This document shows positions 27,201-34,471 of a stretch of DNA of 47,316 nt, piece by piece. The stretch comes from Clostridium sp. MCC353. GTDB lineage: Bacteria > Bacillota > Clostridia > Lachnospirales > Lachnospiraceae. Both the position numbers and the translations under genes were made by a program. The notes under the pieces are model-generated. The model ran no database searches, was not told the DNA's origin, and saw only the letters and a list, made by a program, of their open reading frames with translations. The DNA lies in NCBI RefSeq assembly GCF_018785315.1, contig NZ_WQPN01000156.1:1-47316 (forward strand). Reading direction: 5' to 3'. The first letter of the stretch is position 1. Each line of letters opens with the position of its first letter.

Positions 27201-28392
27201 TGACCGTCCCGGCTATACCTTGGAGGGATGGTATACGGAAAAAGAAGGCAAAGGCCAGCCGGCCGACCCGGATGCAAGGTTTGGGGATCGGGATGCCGCT
27301 TATTACGCTGACTGGATTCCAAACACTTATACAATTACGTATGATTACGGAATTGGAAAAGGGGATACGGCGGATAAGAAGGTGGTATATGGAACTTTGT
27401 TTGGTACGCTGCCCGAACCATCCGTTATTCCGGAAGATTTCGTTTTCTGCGGATGGTATACTGTGGCGCAAGATTCTGACAGCCTTTATGGAGATGCCGT
27501 TATTTCGGAGGATTACAGGGTAACGGAGAAGACGGGGTATCGGATTGCAGACGATTGTGTTTTATATGCATATTATAAAGCGGTTCGAAAAGAACCGGAT
27601 ATAGCTGATCCGGATGGAGAAGAAAAGCCGGTTGATCCAGATCCGGAGTATCCGGAACCAGGCTGTCCGGAACCGGGACTTCCGGCGCCGGCGCCTTCGG
27701 AACCTCCTGTCGGGCAGGAAACAAAACAGCCGGAAAGTGATCAAGGTTCTTCCCGGCCATCCATGTCCAGCCGTACCGATTCAGCCGGTCATTATATTAC
27801 GTTTTGGGTTCTCAATGACAAGCACTGGTATTATTATGATCCCAAAGGCCATATGGCCACCAGCCAATGGGTTCCATACCGGAACCGCTTGTACTGGCTC
27901 AGGGCTGATGGGATTATGCTCAGCAATACCTGGTTTGAACAGGATGGAAACCGTTATCTTTTAACTGATAACGGCGCGATGGCTCAAAGCGAATGGTCTA
28001 AAAAAGACGGTTTATGGTATTATTTTGATGAAAAAGGGCATATTTCCGATGATAAGGATGAGATATCGAGTAATTTTAAGGCAGAAGGCGGAGACTTAGT
28101 TTATACAGGGCCTCAGGAATCTCTGGTTAGTAATTGGTATGAAGAGTATTATATTAATGGGGATAATACGGTTCTGACGAATCAGTGGATACAGGAAGGT
28201 GAGGACTGGTATTATGTTGGAACTAATGGAAAGAAGCTGAGGGGCCAATGGAATGAGGTTGACGGTCTTTGGTATTATATGAATCCGGATGGAAAAATGG
28301 AGAGATACGGGACGGTTTGGGAAGGAAACTGGTACTTTATGGACCGCAATGGGGCTTGTTATAACACGAATTTCAATAATATATCTAAATAG
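24220..28392 (+). CDS. large cell-surface repeat protein with choline/cell-wall-binding C-terminus
   Basis: 1390 residues, secreted. A signal peptide covers about 1-29. A Ser/Asn/Ala-rich linker (repeated SNA/SDA motifs) runs to about 75. About 165-365 holds Cys-pair modules of the form PTCTxxG...CxxCG with His and Trp, possibly metal-binding. About 370-1125 is a row of Flg_new/InlB B-type beta-grasp repeats, each ending like GYTFKGWYTEKGGKGSQ. A Pro/Glu-rich spacer (1128-1185) follows. The last 200 residues are cell-wall-binding repeats (WYYYDPKGHMATSQW, LWYYFDEKGH, DWYYVGTNGK). There is no LPXTG. Likely an adhesin or wall-associated protein; no enzyme domain seen. It is monocistronic. Confidence 0.9.
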   Translation: MKMFRTMSKALLLAVFISSQSNALSILAQTVPSAGMEHASPSNASLPPPGKECSKAVPSDALEKEEKSIIASGSNALEETGFFHYAIPGEVPGWYTLVSSGDEDRICYTYTDRDGTVQWRTYGSWGDEDYFWYPCSAYGIVKKNAVPVTIRYEDNQSNSLEPNHIVHNYGEWTIKEEPTCTTVGQNVRTCTVCGAYDDIADIPALGHSVESWEYKRGSCPAGITLQGTCTRCLQTIWDEKTADHTWTEWYWASAPCSTTSHTFGQEFMAYKRRNCQICGAIETGETIFDPIGHEFNEWTLGSAPTCAKTGYEERYCKYYGTSPYDCLGYETRTLPKTEHTWSESSKTASVNGYWQTYCDVCGEVVQAVPITYKVRFYINPELTEYVEEEHTYGASYYLQKKDIVKWYEEKNDGWSLTWNCPKTNTSYDPYDEVRNLTKEPDEVVEMIPIMTGKRVAMHLYYIYSLNPDMTCYGRYYEPMVLPERKRTGYTLLYWSDSWPEIGNTYQNGDQIDFYNDKTLYEVWEPNQYTLTFVDEPISGILNNGVPEHIKPTKTYYYEYHDDNFGNPVTIYLHYDDITAHFESYKNLPGLTFLGVYTQPEGKGTKVSSASKIWAENRTLYPYFRANEYSLVFDEDYRGGGGSTQMKHYYDSMGPLPAPTREGYTFKGWYTEKGGKGSQITAESKMPAKTTWCYAYWEENEYSVTYSLKDETPVSQSQHKYSEITYTESEGKAQEVYQTVEPDAYKYNLTTWSTNTDGTGQAFAPGTQISKLAADDNAAVKLYANWKGKPMKLHLDPNGSVNESSSVNGYYNEPIGDLPEPDRPGYAFRGWNTTADHDGDTYTKDSLMPYSETGQTDLYASWSPNEYKVTLISRAGGYSSNGAPEYKDRTEEILVEFQDNCAGTALSYGENGRLSKSFDSFGNLPGLVFEGFYTGPEGQGSEMGKDSLMLPQDLTLYANYTQTDYTVTYDSCFDPEKNVVKVFHYYDPVGELPQIDRPGYTLEGWYTEKEGKGQPADPDARFGDRDAAYYADWIPNTYTITYDYGIGKGDTADKKVVYGTLFGTLPEPSVIPEDFVFCGWYTVAQDSDSLYGDAVISEDYRVTEKTGYRIADDCVLYAYYKAVRKEPDIADPDGEEKPVDPDPEYPEPGCPEPGLPAPAPSEPPVGQETKQPESDQGSSRPSMSSRTDSAGHYITFWVLNDKHWYYYDPKGHMATSQWVPYRNRLYWLRADGIMLSNTWFEQDGNRYLLTDNGAMAQSEWSKKDGLWYYFDEKGHISDDKDEISSNFKAEGGDLVYTGPQESLVSNWYEEYYINGDNTVLTNQWIQEGEDWYYVGTNGKKLRGQWNEVDGLWYYMNPDGKMERYGTVWEGNWYFMDRNGACYNTNFNNISK

Positions 28393-28486
28393 AATGAAAG
28401 TATTCTCTTTGCATACCAGGGTTAACGCATGATATAATCAAATTATTACAAGAAATTTCCATCATTACAACACAGGAGGGAAGCCT

Positions 28487-28715
28487 ATGCCGTTACCGAA
28501 AACATCAGGACCTAGTGGCCTTTTTCACGAAAGAGATTGGTGTCTATATAGATAATAGTGAAGGGAGTTGCAGAGTTTACCCGGCTCCATTTGCAGTATT
28601 TTTAAAATCAGAGAATGAAGACAGTGATTATAAAAATTATGTTGAGCCTGATATCAGCGTTATCTGTGATCCAAATAAGTTGACAGACAGGGGATGTGTG
28701 GGAGCTCCGGACTAG
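28487..28715 (+). pseudogene. Uma2-family (DUF820) nuclease remnant
   Basis: AGGAGGG precedes ATG 28487, which opens MPLPKTSG and then hits a stop at 28553-28555. In another frame, from about 28515, the sequence IDNSEGSCRVYPAPFAVFL...NYVEPDISVICDPNKLTDRGCVGAPD matches the core of Uma2 proteins (YPAPFAVFL and VEPDISVICDPxKL), then stops where a WIIEI segment would follow. The N-terminal block that normally lies between is missing, so this is an internally deleted, frameshifted and C-terminally truncated copy. A terminator follows. Confidence 0.85.
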
Positions 28716-28727
28716 AGATCAGAATGT

Positions 28728-28759
28728 AAAAAGACACTTGAACGCCCAAGTGTCTTTTT
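28728..28759 (+). terminator. terminator after Uma2 remnant
   Basis: Perfect 13-base stem AAAAAGACACTTG / CAAGTGTCTTTTT with a six-base loop; it works in either direction. Confidence 0.9.
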
Positions 28760-28830
28760 ACCGGTATGAGAATCAACGGCTTGGAAAAGATAATACTATA
28801 TCAGTCAAAGGGAAGAAAAGAGGTTGTTTT

Positions 28831-29421
28831 ATGTGCGGAAGATATTATATTGATGATGAGACAGCGCGGGAGATAAAAAAGTTAGTCCGCCAGATCGATG
28901 ACCGCCTCCAGAGGGAGAAAATGGGGAGGGATATTCATCCCACGGACCTGGCTCCTGTACTGAAAGGAAACGGAACCGATTTCGAAATGGAATGGCAGAA
29001 ATGGGGCCTGCCGGGTATTCAGAATAAAGGCGTGATATTTAACGCCAGAAGCGAAACCGTATTGGAAAAGAGAATGTTTAAGGAAGGTGTGCGCCGCCGC
29101 CGGATCATAGTGCCCTGTACCTGGTTTTATGAATGGAATAAGAATAAAGAGAAGATCACATTCTACAGGAATGACAGTCCTGTTCTTTTTCTGGCGGGAT
29201 TCTATAACCGGACAGACGATGGGGACCGGTTCGTGATTATCACGACAGAGGCCAACGAATCCATGAAGGAAGTTCATGACAGAATGCCCTTGATTCTGGA
29301 GCCGGATGAGCTGGAAGACTGGGTACTGGAAGATGAAAAGACTGAGGAGATTCTCAGGCAGAAACCAACGCTGTTAGAAAAACGTGCGGAATATGAACAG
29401 CAGACACTGCAGTTTTTTTGA
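28831..29421 (+). CDS. SRAP domain protein (HMCES/YedK)
   Basis: 196 residues. The start at 28831 is fixed by the family: Cys2 in MCGRYY must be N-terminal after Met removal, since it forms a thiazolidine crosslink with abasic sites in single-stranded DNA. Longer in-frame starts back to 28696 run through the terminator and are rejected. Other motifs are NARSETVLEKRMF, RRRIIVPCTWFYEWN (with the catalytic Glu), FVIITTEANESMKEVHDRMPLIL (conserved His). It protects abasic sites during replication. It lies among two translesion polymerase loci. AGAGG is seven bases upstream. Confidence 0.93.
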   Translation: MCGRYYIDDETAREIKKLVRQIDDRLQREKMGRDIHPTDLAPVLKGNGTDFEMEWQKWGLPGIQNKGVIFNARSETVLEKRMFKEGVRRRRIIVPCTWFYEWNKNKEKITFYRNDSPVLFLAGFYNRTDDGDRFVIITTEANESMKEVHDRMPLILEPDELEDWVLEDEKTEEILRQKPTLLEKRAEYEQQTLQFF

Positions 29422-29460
29422 TGCAGACAGAAAAAAATTTAATGCAGACAGAAATAATTG

Positions 29461-29507
29461 TTGACAAATAGAACTGTATATTGTAAAGTTACAGTATAAA
29501 CTGTAAC
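29461..29507 (+). promoter_or_regulatory. promoter and operator palindrome of the rhodanese gene
   Basis: TTGACA (29461-29466), 17 bases, TAAAGT (29484-29489). Overlapping the -10 is GTTACAGTATAAACTGTAAC (29488-29507), with perfect eight-base arms. A second half-like ACTGTATA lies at 29473. This looks like a dimeric repressor site; the core TACAGT/ACTGTA is reminiscent of CopY-type boxes but the regulator is not in the window. Confidence 0.65.
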
Positions 29508-29538
29508 AAAAATAAATTCAGTTAAGGAGTGTACATTT

Positions 29539-29991
29539 ATGAGTAAAGGAATATTGTTGTTATGCATAGGAATTGCCACTGTAATTTCTCTGGCCGGGTG
29601 CGGATTGGGATATAAGAAAAATGAAACTTCAAATGAAAGCAGTTTATCCCAAGAAGGCGCTGAAAAAGGGGCATATCATAAGATTACCGCAGAGGAAGCG
29701 AAAAAGATGATGGATGAGGAGGACGTAATTGTGGTGGATGTGCGCAGGGCGGATGAATATTCCGTTAAACATATTCCGGGAGCCATTTTAATTCCTAATG
29801 AATCCATAAAGGATGAACAGCCGGAAGCCCTTCCCGACAAAGAAGCAGTTTTATTGATTCATTGCAGGTCGGGTGTCAGAAGTAAGGATGCATCGGATAA
29901 ACTGGTGGCTATGGGGTATGAAAATGTCTATGATTTCGGCGGCATTAATGACTGGACCTATGAGACGGAGACAGGGGAATACAAGGAATAG
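29539..29991 (+). CDS. rhodanese-domain lipoprotein
   Basis: 150 residues. A lipoprotein signal with lipobox L18-A-G-Cys21 anchors it outside the membrane. The single rhodanese domain (about 48-148) has DVRRADEYSVKHIPGA and the active loop HCRSGVR with Cys109, then GYENVYDFGGINDW. Rhodaneses move sulfane sulfur; an extracytoplasmic single-domain form could handle sulfide, polysulfide or thiol redox. AAGGAG precedes ATG. It has its own promoter with an operator-like palindrome. Confidence 0.92.
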   Translation: MSKGILLLCIGIATVISLAGCGLGYKKNETSNESSLSQEGAEKGAYHKITAEEAKKMMDEEDVIVVDVRRADEYSVKHIPGAILIPNESIKDEQPEALPDKEAVLLIHCRSGVRSKDASDKLVAMGYENVYDFGGINDWTYETETGEYKE

Positions 29992-30065
29992 GTAAAGAAG
30001 ATATAAAGGATGGATGGCCGGCTGGCGGCGCGGCATCAGAATTTACCAATAACATCCACTTGAAT

Positions 30066-30081
30066 CAGAACGTATGTTCTG
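30066..30081. promoter_or_regulatory. LexA (SOS) box upstream of dinB
   Basis: CAGAACGTATGTTCTG has perfect arms and fits the Firmicute LexA consensus GAAC-RNRY-GTTC. It lies 32 bases before the dinB start, so dinB and the following gene are probably SOS-induced. Confidence 0.88.
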
Positions 30082-30112
30082 TTAAAGTTAAGTGGAAAGG
30101 AGTTGGTAACGG

Positions 30113-31354
30113 ATGGAGCGCAGAATATTTCATATTGATGTTAATTCCGCCTATTTATCATGGGAAGCGGTTTACCGGCTGTGGCATGAAGGGAGCGGTC
30201 TGGATCTCAGGGAGATTCCTTCGGCTGTAGGCGGTGACCTGGCACTGCGCCGGGGAATCATCCTGGCGAAATCCATACCCGCCAAGAAGTACGGAATTAA
30301 AACGGGAGAAGCAATCTGGGAAGCAAAACAGAAGTGCAGGGATCTTGTTTTAGTCCCGCCCAATTACTGTTTGTATGAAAAATCGTCGAAAGCGTTTGTG
30401 GAGATCCTGTCCAGATATTCACCGGATGTGGAACAGTACAGCATTGATGAAGCATTTGTGGATATGACGGGGATGGAAGGTTTATGGGGGGATGCGGTGA
30501 ACGCTGCAAAGATGCTGCGGGAAGAGATTAAAAGAGAATTGGGATTTACGGTCAATATCGGAGTGTCGGATAATAAGATTTTAGCCAAAATGGCCTCGGA
30601 TTTTAAAAAACCGGACCGGGTTCATACATTATTTTCGGGTGAGATAGAACAGAAGATGTGGCCTCTCGCGGTGTCGGAGTTATTTTTTGTTGGAAGAGCT
30701 ACAACCAAAAAGCTGCTTTCTATGGGGATCAAGACAATCGGGGATCTGGCTAAAACAGATCCCCATTTGCTGCGGCAGCATTTGAAAAAGCATGGGGAAG
30801 TGATTTGGGCATTTGCCAATGGGATTGATTTGTCCGTGGTGGAGACGGAACCGCCGCCCAATAAAGGGTATGGGAATTCAACGACCATTGCATTTGATGT
30901 TTCCGATGGAGGGATCGCCAAATTGGTGCTGCTGGCTTTGGCGGAAACCGTGGGGAGCCGTTTGCGGGAAGCCGGAGTGAAAGCGGAAGTGATTGCGGTG
31001 GGAATTAAGGACTGTGATTTTCACTATGAATCCCATCAGATGATACTTAAAACAGCAACAAATATCACCCAGGAAATCCACGGGGCGGCCTGCCGGCTGT
31101 TTGATGAATTATGGGACGGGCGGACCATAAGGCATCTGGGTATTCATACGGGACGTCTCCAGAGTGCGGATGGATTCCGCCAGATTTCCATATTTGACGA
31201 TGTGGAGTACGAGAAATTAGAAAAACTGGATGAGACCATAGACAGGATACGGGGAAGATTTGGCATGGATTCGGTAAAGAGGTCGGTTTTTCTAACTGGA
31301 GGAATCGATCACATGGAAGGCGGGATACCCAGGTCTTTCCGCGGAACGGCTTAG
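30113..31354 (+). CDS. dinB: DNA polymerase IV
   Basis: 413 residues, Y-family. Catalytic motifs are HIDVNSAYLSWEAV (first metal Asp) and YSIDEAFVDMTG (SIDE pair, about 107-110). GFTVNIGVSDNKILAKMASDFKKP and the thumb HhH VGRATTKKLLSMGIKTIGDLA follow, then the little finger (GNSTTIAFDV). QISIFDD near the C-terminus is the beta-clamp motif. It performs error-prone bypass of lesions. AAAGGAG precedes ATG and a LexA box controls it. The next small gene follows by 14 bases. A steric-gate Tyr at the usual position (SAYLSW) discriminates against ribonucleotides. Confidence 0.95.
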   Translation: MERRIFHIDVNSAYLSWEAVYRLWHEGSGLDLREIPSAVGGDLALRRGIILAKSIPAKKYGIKTGEAIWEAKQKCRDLVLVPPNYCLYEKSSKAFVEILSRYSPDVEQYSIDEAFVDMTGMEGLWGDAVNAAKMLREEIKRELGFTVNIGVSDNKILAKMASDFKKPDRVHTLFSGEIEQKMWPLAVSELFFVGRATTKKLLSMGIKTIGDLAKTDPHLLRQHLKKHGEVIWAFANGIDLSVVETEPPPNKGYGNSTTIAFDVSDGGIAKLVLLALAETVGSRLREAGVKAEVIAVGIKDCDFHYESHQMILKTATNITQEIHGAACRLFDELWDGRTIRHLGIHTGRLQSADGFRQISIFDDVEYEKLEKLDETIDRIRGRFGMDSVKRSVFLTGGIDHMEGGIPRSFRGTA

Positions 31355-31368
31355 GGGAGGCGTGGATT

Positions 31369-31680
31369 ATGGCATTTGGAATAGGTGTGAATACCAAAGA
31401 AGCGGACGACGGCCCCATGAAAGGACGTCAGATAGACATTGCCTGTAAGTGCTGGTTTACCAGTACGGGACGGTCTATGCCGATGATGATCAAGTTTGAG
31501 GATGAGGGAAGGATTGAAAAGATTGATGAGATTCACGTGAACTATATAGAAGAGAAGCGGTATAACGGAATTGCATCTGTGGAGTATGATTGTACGGTTT
31601 GTTACAGGGGGATCAGGCGGGATGTGAAACTGGTGTTTTTTAAGGACGAATGCAGATGGGTTATGAAAAGCTTAGATTAA
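31369..31680 (+). CDS. small conserved protein cotranscribed with dinB
   Basis: 103 residues, soluble, mostly beta (IDIACKCWFTSTGRSMPMMIKFEDEGRIEKIDEIHV; GIASVEYDCTVCYRGIRRDVKLVFFKDECRWVMK). Four cysteines include CKC and CTVC, so metal binding is possible. I do not recognise the family. GGGGAGG precedes ATG, 14 bases after dinB, so it shares the SOS-controlled transcript and might act in damage tolerance. The perfect palindrome after it ends the operon. Confidence 0.72.
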   Translation: MAFGIGVNTKEADDGPMKGRQIDIACKCWFTSTGRSMPMMIKFEDEGRIEKIDEIHVNYIEEKRYNGIASVEYDCTVCYRGIRRDVKLVFFKDECRWVMKSLD

Positions 31681-31724
31681 AGTAAAGGGTGAAGGCATTT
31701 TTGAAAATGCCTTCACCCTTTACT
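31681..31724. terminator. bidirectional terminator; member of a dispersed palindrome family
   Basis: Perfect inverted repeat with 21-base arms (31681-31701 and 31704-31724) and a TG centre; core AAGGGTGAAGGCATTTT. It separates the dinB operon from the convergent ROK gene. Very similar palindromes occur at 47171 and 47231. Confidence 0.88.
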
Positions 31725-31742
31725 TTAGACAGCCCATTTACT

Positions 31743-32636
31743 TTAAAAAAACAGCCTCATAGCCCCAATCAAAGCCGGGTTGCGTTCCGGGTCAGCCTGC
31801 AGGATTTCATAGGGAGGAACGAAGTCACCATTATCTCTCATATCTTCCTGTAAGGTATTACTTGCAAAAGGAAAATAAGTCGACATGATCCCTCCGCCCA
31901 GAATCACCGCTTCGGGTTTGAAGATGATTCCCAGGTTCCATACGGCGGTTTGAAGTTCTGTCTGGATCTTCTCAATAAAGGCGGCCGCCTTCAGATTCCC
32001 GGATTTCCACTGGGCAAACAGGTCGTTGAAGTCGCCGAATCCCCGCTGTTTAGCCCGTTTGTGAAGGGCGGTGCCGGACCACAGGCTTTCAAAACAGCCC
32101 TTATGGCCGCAGTAGCAGGTTTCTCCTTCCCCGGAGATGATTATGTGGCCTAATTCCGGGTGGAATCCCAGACCGGCCCTGTAAAGACGGCCCTGGGCCT
32201 GGAATGCGGCGCCGATGCCTGTGCCGAACGCGATCATCAGCACCCGTTTTTCTGTAAGCCCTTTTATAACCACTTCTCCAAGCAAAGCACCGTTTACGTC
32301 ATTTTCCAGCTTCACGGGAAGGCCGGAGCGCTCTTGTAAAACCTGAACCAGAGGGTAATGATCCCAGCCGGGCAGGGTATAGGGATTTTCTACCGTGCCC
32401 CCTGCGGCGTCCACCGGCCCGGCGCATACGACGCCGATGCCGGAAAGCTGAGAGAGGGGGATGGAGAGGTCCCCGCATTGTCTTTTCAGGCATTCTATGA
32501 TTTTATCCATGGTATCGGATACCTGTAATTCTAATGTAGGGAACTTTTCATAGCTTTTAATGCATCCGGTTTCGTCTGTAATGCCTGCCATGATTTTTGT
32601 GCCGCCGATGTCCACAGTTCCAAATAATTTGTTCAT
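31743..32636 (-). CDS. ROK family sugar kinase
   Basis: 297 residues from ATG 32636, chosen because AAGGAG lies seven bases upstream; a longer frame to 32687 lacks a ribosome site. Motifs: phosphate loop GTVDIGGTKIMAG, catalytic Asp in LENDVNGALLGE, AFGTGIGAAF, and the ROK zinc motif CYCGHKGCFES. There is no N-terminal HTH, so it is a kinase rather than a NagC-type repressor. It probably phosphorylates glucose or an N-acetylhexosamine in the cytoplasm. It is divergent from the ABC importer and may use monosaccharides released by that locus. Confidence 0.9.
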   Translation of the reverse strand: MNKLFGTVDIGGTKIMAGITDETGCIKSYEKFPTLELQVSDTMDKIIECLKRQCGDLSIPLSQLSGIGVVCAGPVDAAGGTVENPYTLPGWDHYPLVQVLQERSGLPVKLENDVNGALLGEVVIKGLTEKRVLMIAFGTGIGAAFQAQGRLYRAGLGFHPELGHIIISGEGETCYCGHKGCFESLWSGTALHKRAKQRGFGDFNDLFAQWKSGNLKAAAFIEKIQTELQTAVWNLGIIFKPEAVILGGGIMSTYFPFASNTLQEDMRDNGDFVPPYEILQADPERNPALIGAMRLFF

Positions 32637-32705
32637 TGTTGTGCTCCTTTTCTGGTTTTGAATAAAAATAGTATACATATTATACAATAAAATCCCAATT
32701 TAAAC

Positions 32706-32740
32706 ATATTAAAAAAGCCATATTATATTAAAAAACCCAT
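32706..32740. repeat. 19-bp-spaced direct repeats upstream of ABC importer
   Basis: ATATTAAAAAAGCCAT (32706) and ATATTAAAAAACCCAT (32725) are direct repeats with a 19-base period, about two helical turns, in the ROK/ABC divergent gap. AraC-type activators bind such tandem sites. They lie about 50 bases before a possible -35 box of the importer operon. Confidence 0.6.
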
Positions 32741-32790
32741 ATTGAAATTGTAACATATGAATAAAAGATAATAATATTAAAAATCTTGGG

Positions 32791-32819
32791 TTGAATTTTT
32801 CATAATGAAATTATATCAT
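32791..32819 (+). promoter_or_regulatory. possible promoter of the glycan-use operon
   Basis: TTGAAT, 17 bases, TATCAT, about 58 bases before the solute-binding protein start. Moderate boxes fit an activator-dependent promoter. Confidence 0.5.
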
Positions 32820-32876
32820 AGATACATAGAAAAAGCACAGGAAAATTTAAAATGTGCACAAAGGAGGATTCATTTT

Positions 32877-34448
32877 ATGAGAAAGCAAAAACTTTTGAGA
32901 ATGGCTGCAGGGGTTATGTCGGTATGTCTGTTAGCCGGTTCATTAGCAGGCTGCGGCAGCAAGAAAGCAGAGGGGACTGCTTCATCGGCAGCAGGCAGCA
33001 GTGCGGCAGCTACAACAGCGGCAGCAGGAGGTGATGCTGCTTCCACAGAGGCTCAGGCTTCCGGCGAGAAAGAAGCGCCTGTTCATTTGAAACTCTTCTT
33101 AACGAATAAGAACATTGTGGACGGTTCTTACGCAAAGAAGATGATTGAAGAAGCGACCAACACAGAATTAGAGCTCATCCAGGTTCCTACCAAAGATCTG
33201 GATAACAAATTAAATATCCTTCTGGCTTCCGGTGACCGCCCTGACATCATTCAGTGTGAAACAGAGACCATGGAGAGCCAGTTATTGTCTTCCGGCATTC
33301 TTCTTCCTTTAAATGAGTACTGGGACAACTATCCTAATATTAAGAACGGCCGTGACGAAGCTACATGGGATACCATGAGATATACAGATGGAAACATCTA
33401 TTCCATCGGTATCAAGAACCCGAATCCATTATCCATCATCGCTTACAGAAAAGACTGGCTGGATAAATTCGGTTTAGAAGTTCCTACCACATTAGACGAG
33501 TACTATGAAGTGGCAAAAGCGGTTGCAAAACAGGATCCGGACGGAAACGGCGTAGACGATACCTTCGCATTCGGCGGATACCAGAACGTGGATACCACAT
33601 GGTTTGACCACATTTTCGGCGCTTACGGAGCTCTTCCTAACTACTGGATGGTAAAAGACGGACATATTGTAAATGGTTCTGTTGATCCGGCTATGAAAGA
33701 CGCATTGGTGTTCTTAAACAAAATGTACAAAGACGGATTAATCGATCCTGAGTTCGTAACAGATGATCCTAAGAGATGGCAGCAGAAAGTGAAATCCGGT
33801 ATCTACGGAGCAGGCGTTACTAAAATACATATTTTTGATAAGAACAACTGGTCAAACTACTATGAGCCGTTTATCCAGAGCAATCCTAACGGAGAACATG
33901 TATACGGTCCTGTGCTGAAAGGCGGAAGCGACAACCCTGTAGGCATCCGTATGGCAAGTGAAAGAGGCTGGTTAAGAACATTTGTATCTAAGGATTCCAA
34001 GAACATTGACGCATGTTTAAGACTGATTGATTACCTGATGTCAGAAGAAGGAAACCGCTTCGCACAGTATGGCGTGGAAGGCGAGCACTACAAATGGGAA
34101 GGCGACAAGTTAGTCAGACTGATCGATGACAAAGAGACAAATGACCTGGATTTAAATAAATTCTTCATCGGCAACACTGTATTATTCGATCATTCTTCAC
34201 CGGAACTGTTTGACGCGTTTGATTATTCCCATACCATCTGCTATGCAAACCCGGTTGACGGAATTTTCATCGATGAATTAAATGAAATTTATCCAAAACT
34301 GAGAGAAATCACAAACACCAGATATATCGAAATGATCGTAGGTGAAACACCGATTGACGGCGGATTTGAAGATTTCGTGGAAGAGTGGAACTCCAGAGGC
34401 GGAGTGGAACTGACAAAAGCCCTGGATGAAGTTTATCAGGCAAAATAA
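32877..34448 (+). CDS. extracellular sugar-binding lipoprotein (LplA-like)
   Basis: 523 residues from ATG 32877 (AAAGGAGGA upstream; a longer frame to 32805 adds an unlikely leader). Lipobox L-A-G-Cys26, followed by a Ser/Ala/Thr-rich linker. The family 1 solute-binding fold shows DRPDIIQCETETMESQLLSSGILLPLNEYWDNYPNIK, the calcium-like DPDGNGVDDTFAFGG and a C-terminal cluster. This large type goes with LplB/LplC-like permeases and usually binds complex oligosaccharides. It should deliver oligosaccharides to the two permeases that follow. The ATPase is not encoded nearby; a shared MsmX-type ATPase is expected. Confidence 0.92.
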   Translation: MRKQKLLRMAAGVMSVCLLAGSLAGCGSKKAEGTASSAAGSSAAATTAAAGGDAASTEAQASGEKEAPVHLKLFLTNKNIVDGSYAKKMIEEATNTELELIQVPTKDLDNKLNILLASGDRPDIIQCETETMESQLLSSGILLPLNEYWDNYPNIKNGRDEATWDTMRYTDGNIYSIGIKNPNPLSIIAYRKDWLDKFGLEVPTTLDEYYEVAKAVAKQDPDGNGVDDTFAFGGYQNVDTTWFDHIFGAYGALPNYWMVKDGHIVNGSVDPAMKDALVFLNKMYKDGLIDPEFVTDDPKRWQQKVKSGIYGAGVTKIHIFDKNNWSNYYEPFIQSNPNGEHVYGPVLKGGSDNPVGIRMASERGWLRTFVSKDSKNIDACLRLIDYLMSEEGNRFAQYGVEGEHYKWEGDKLVRLIDDKETNDLDLNKFFIGNTVLFDHSSPELFDAFDYSHTICYANPVDGIFIDELNEIYPKLREITNTRYIEMIVGETPIDGGFEDFVEEWNSRGGVELTKALDEVYQAK

Positions 34449-34471
34449 ATAAAAGTTAAGGAGAGGTTGAC

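Noticed and set aside
28696-28830. Longer N-terminus for the SRAP protein
   Set aside because: The catalytic Cys must be residue 2, and the extra stretch is translated through a terminator hairpin.
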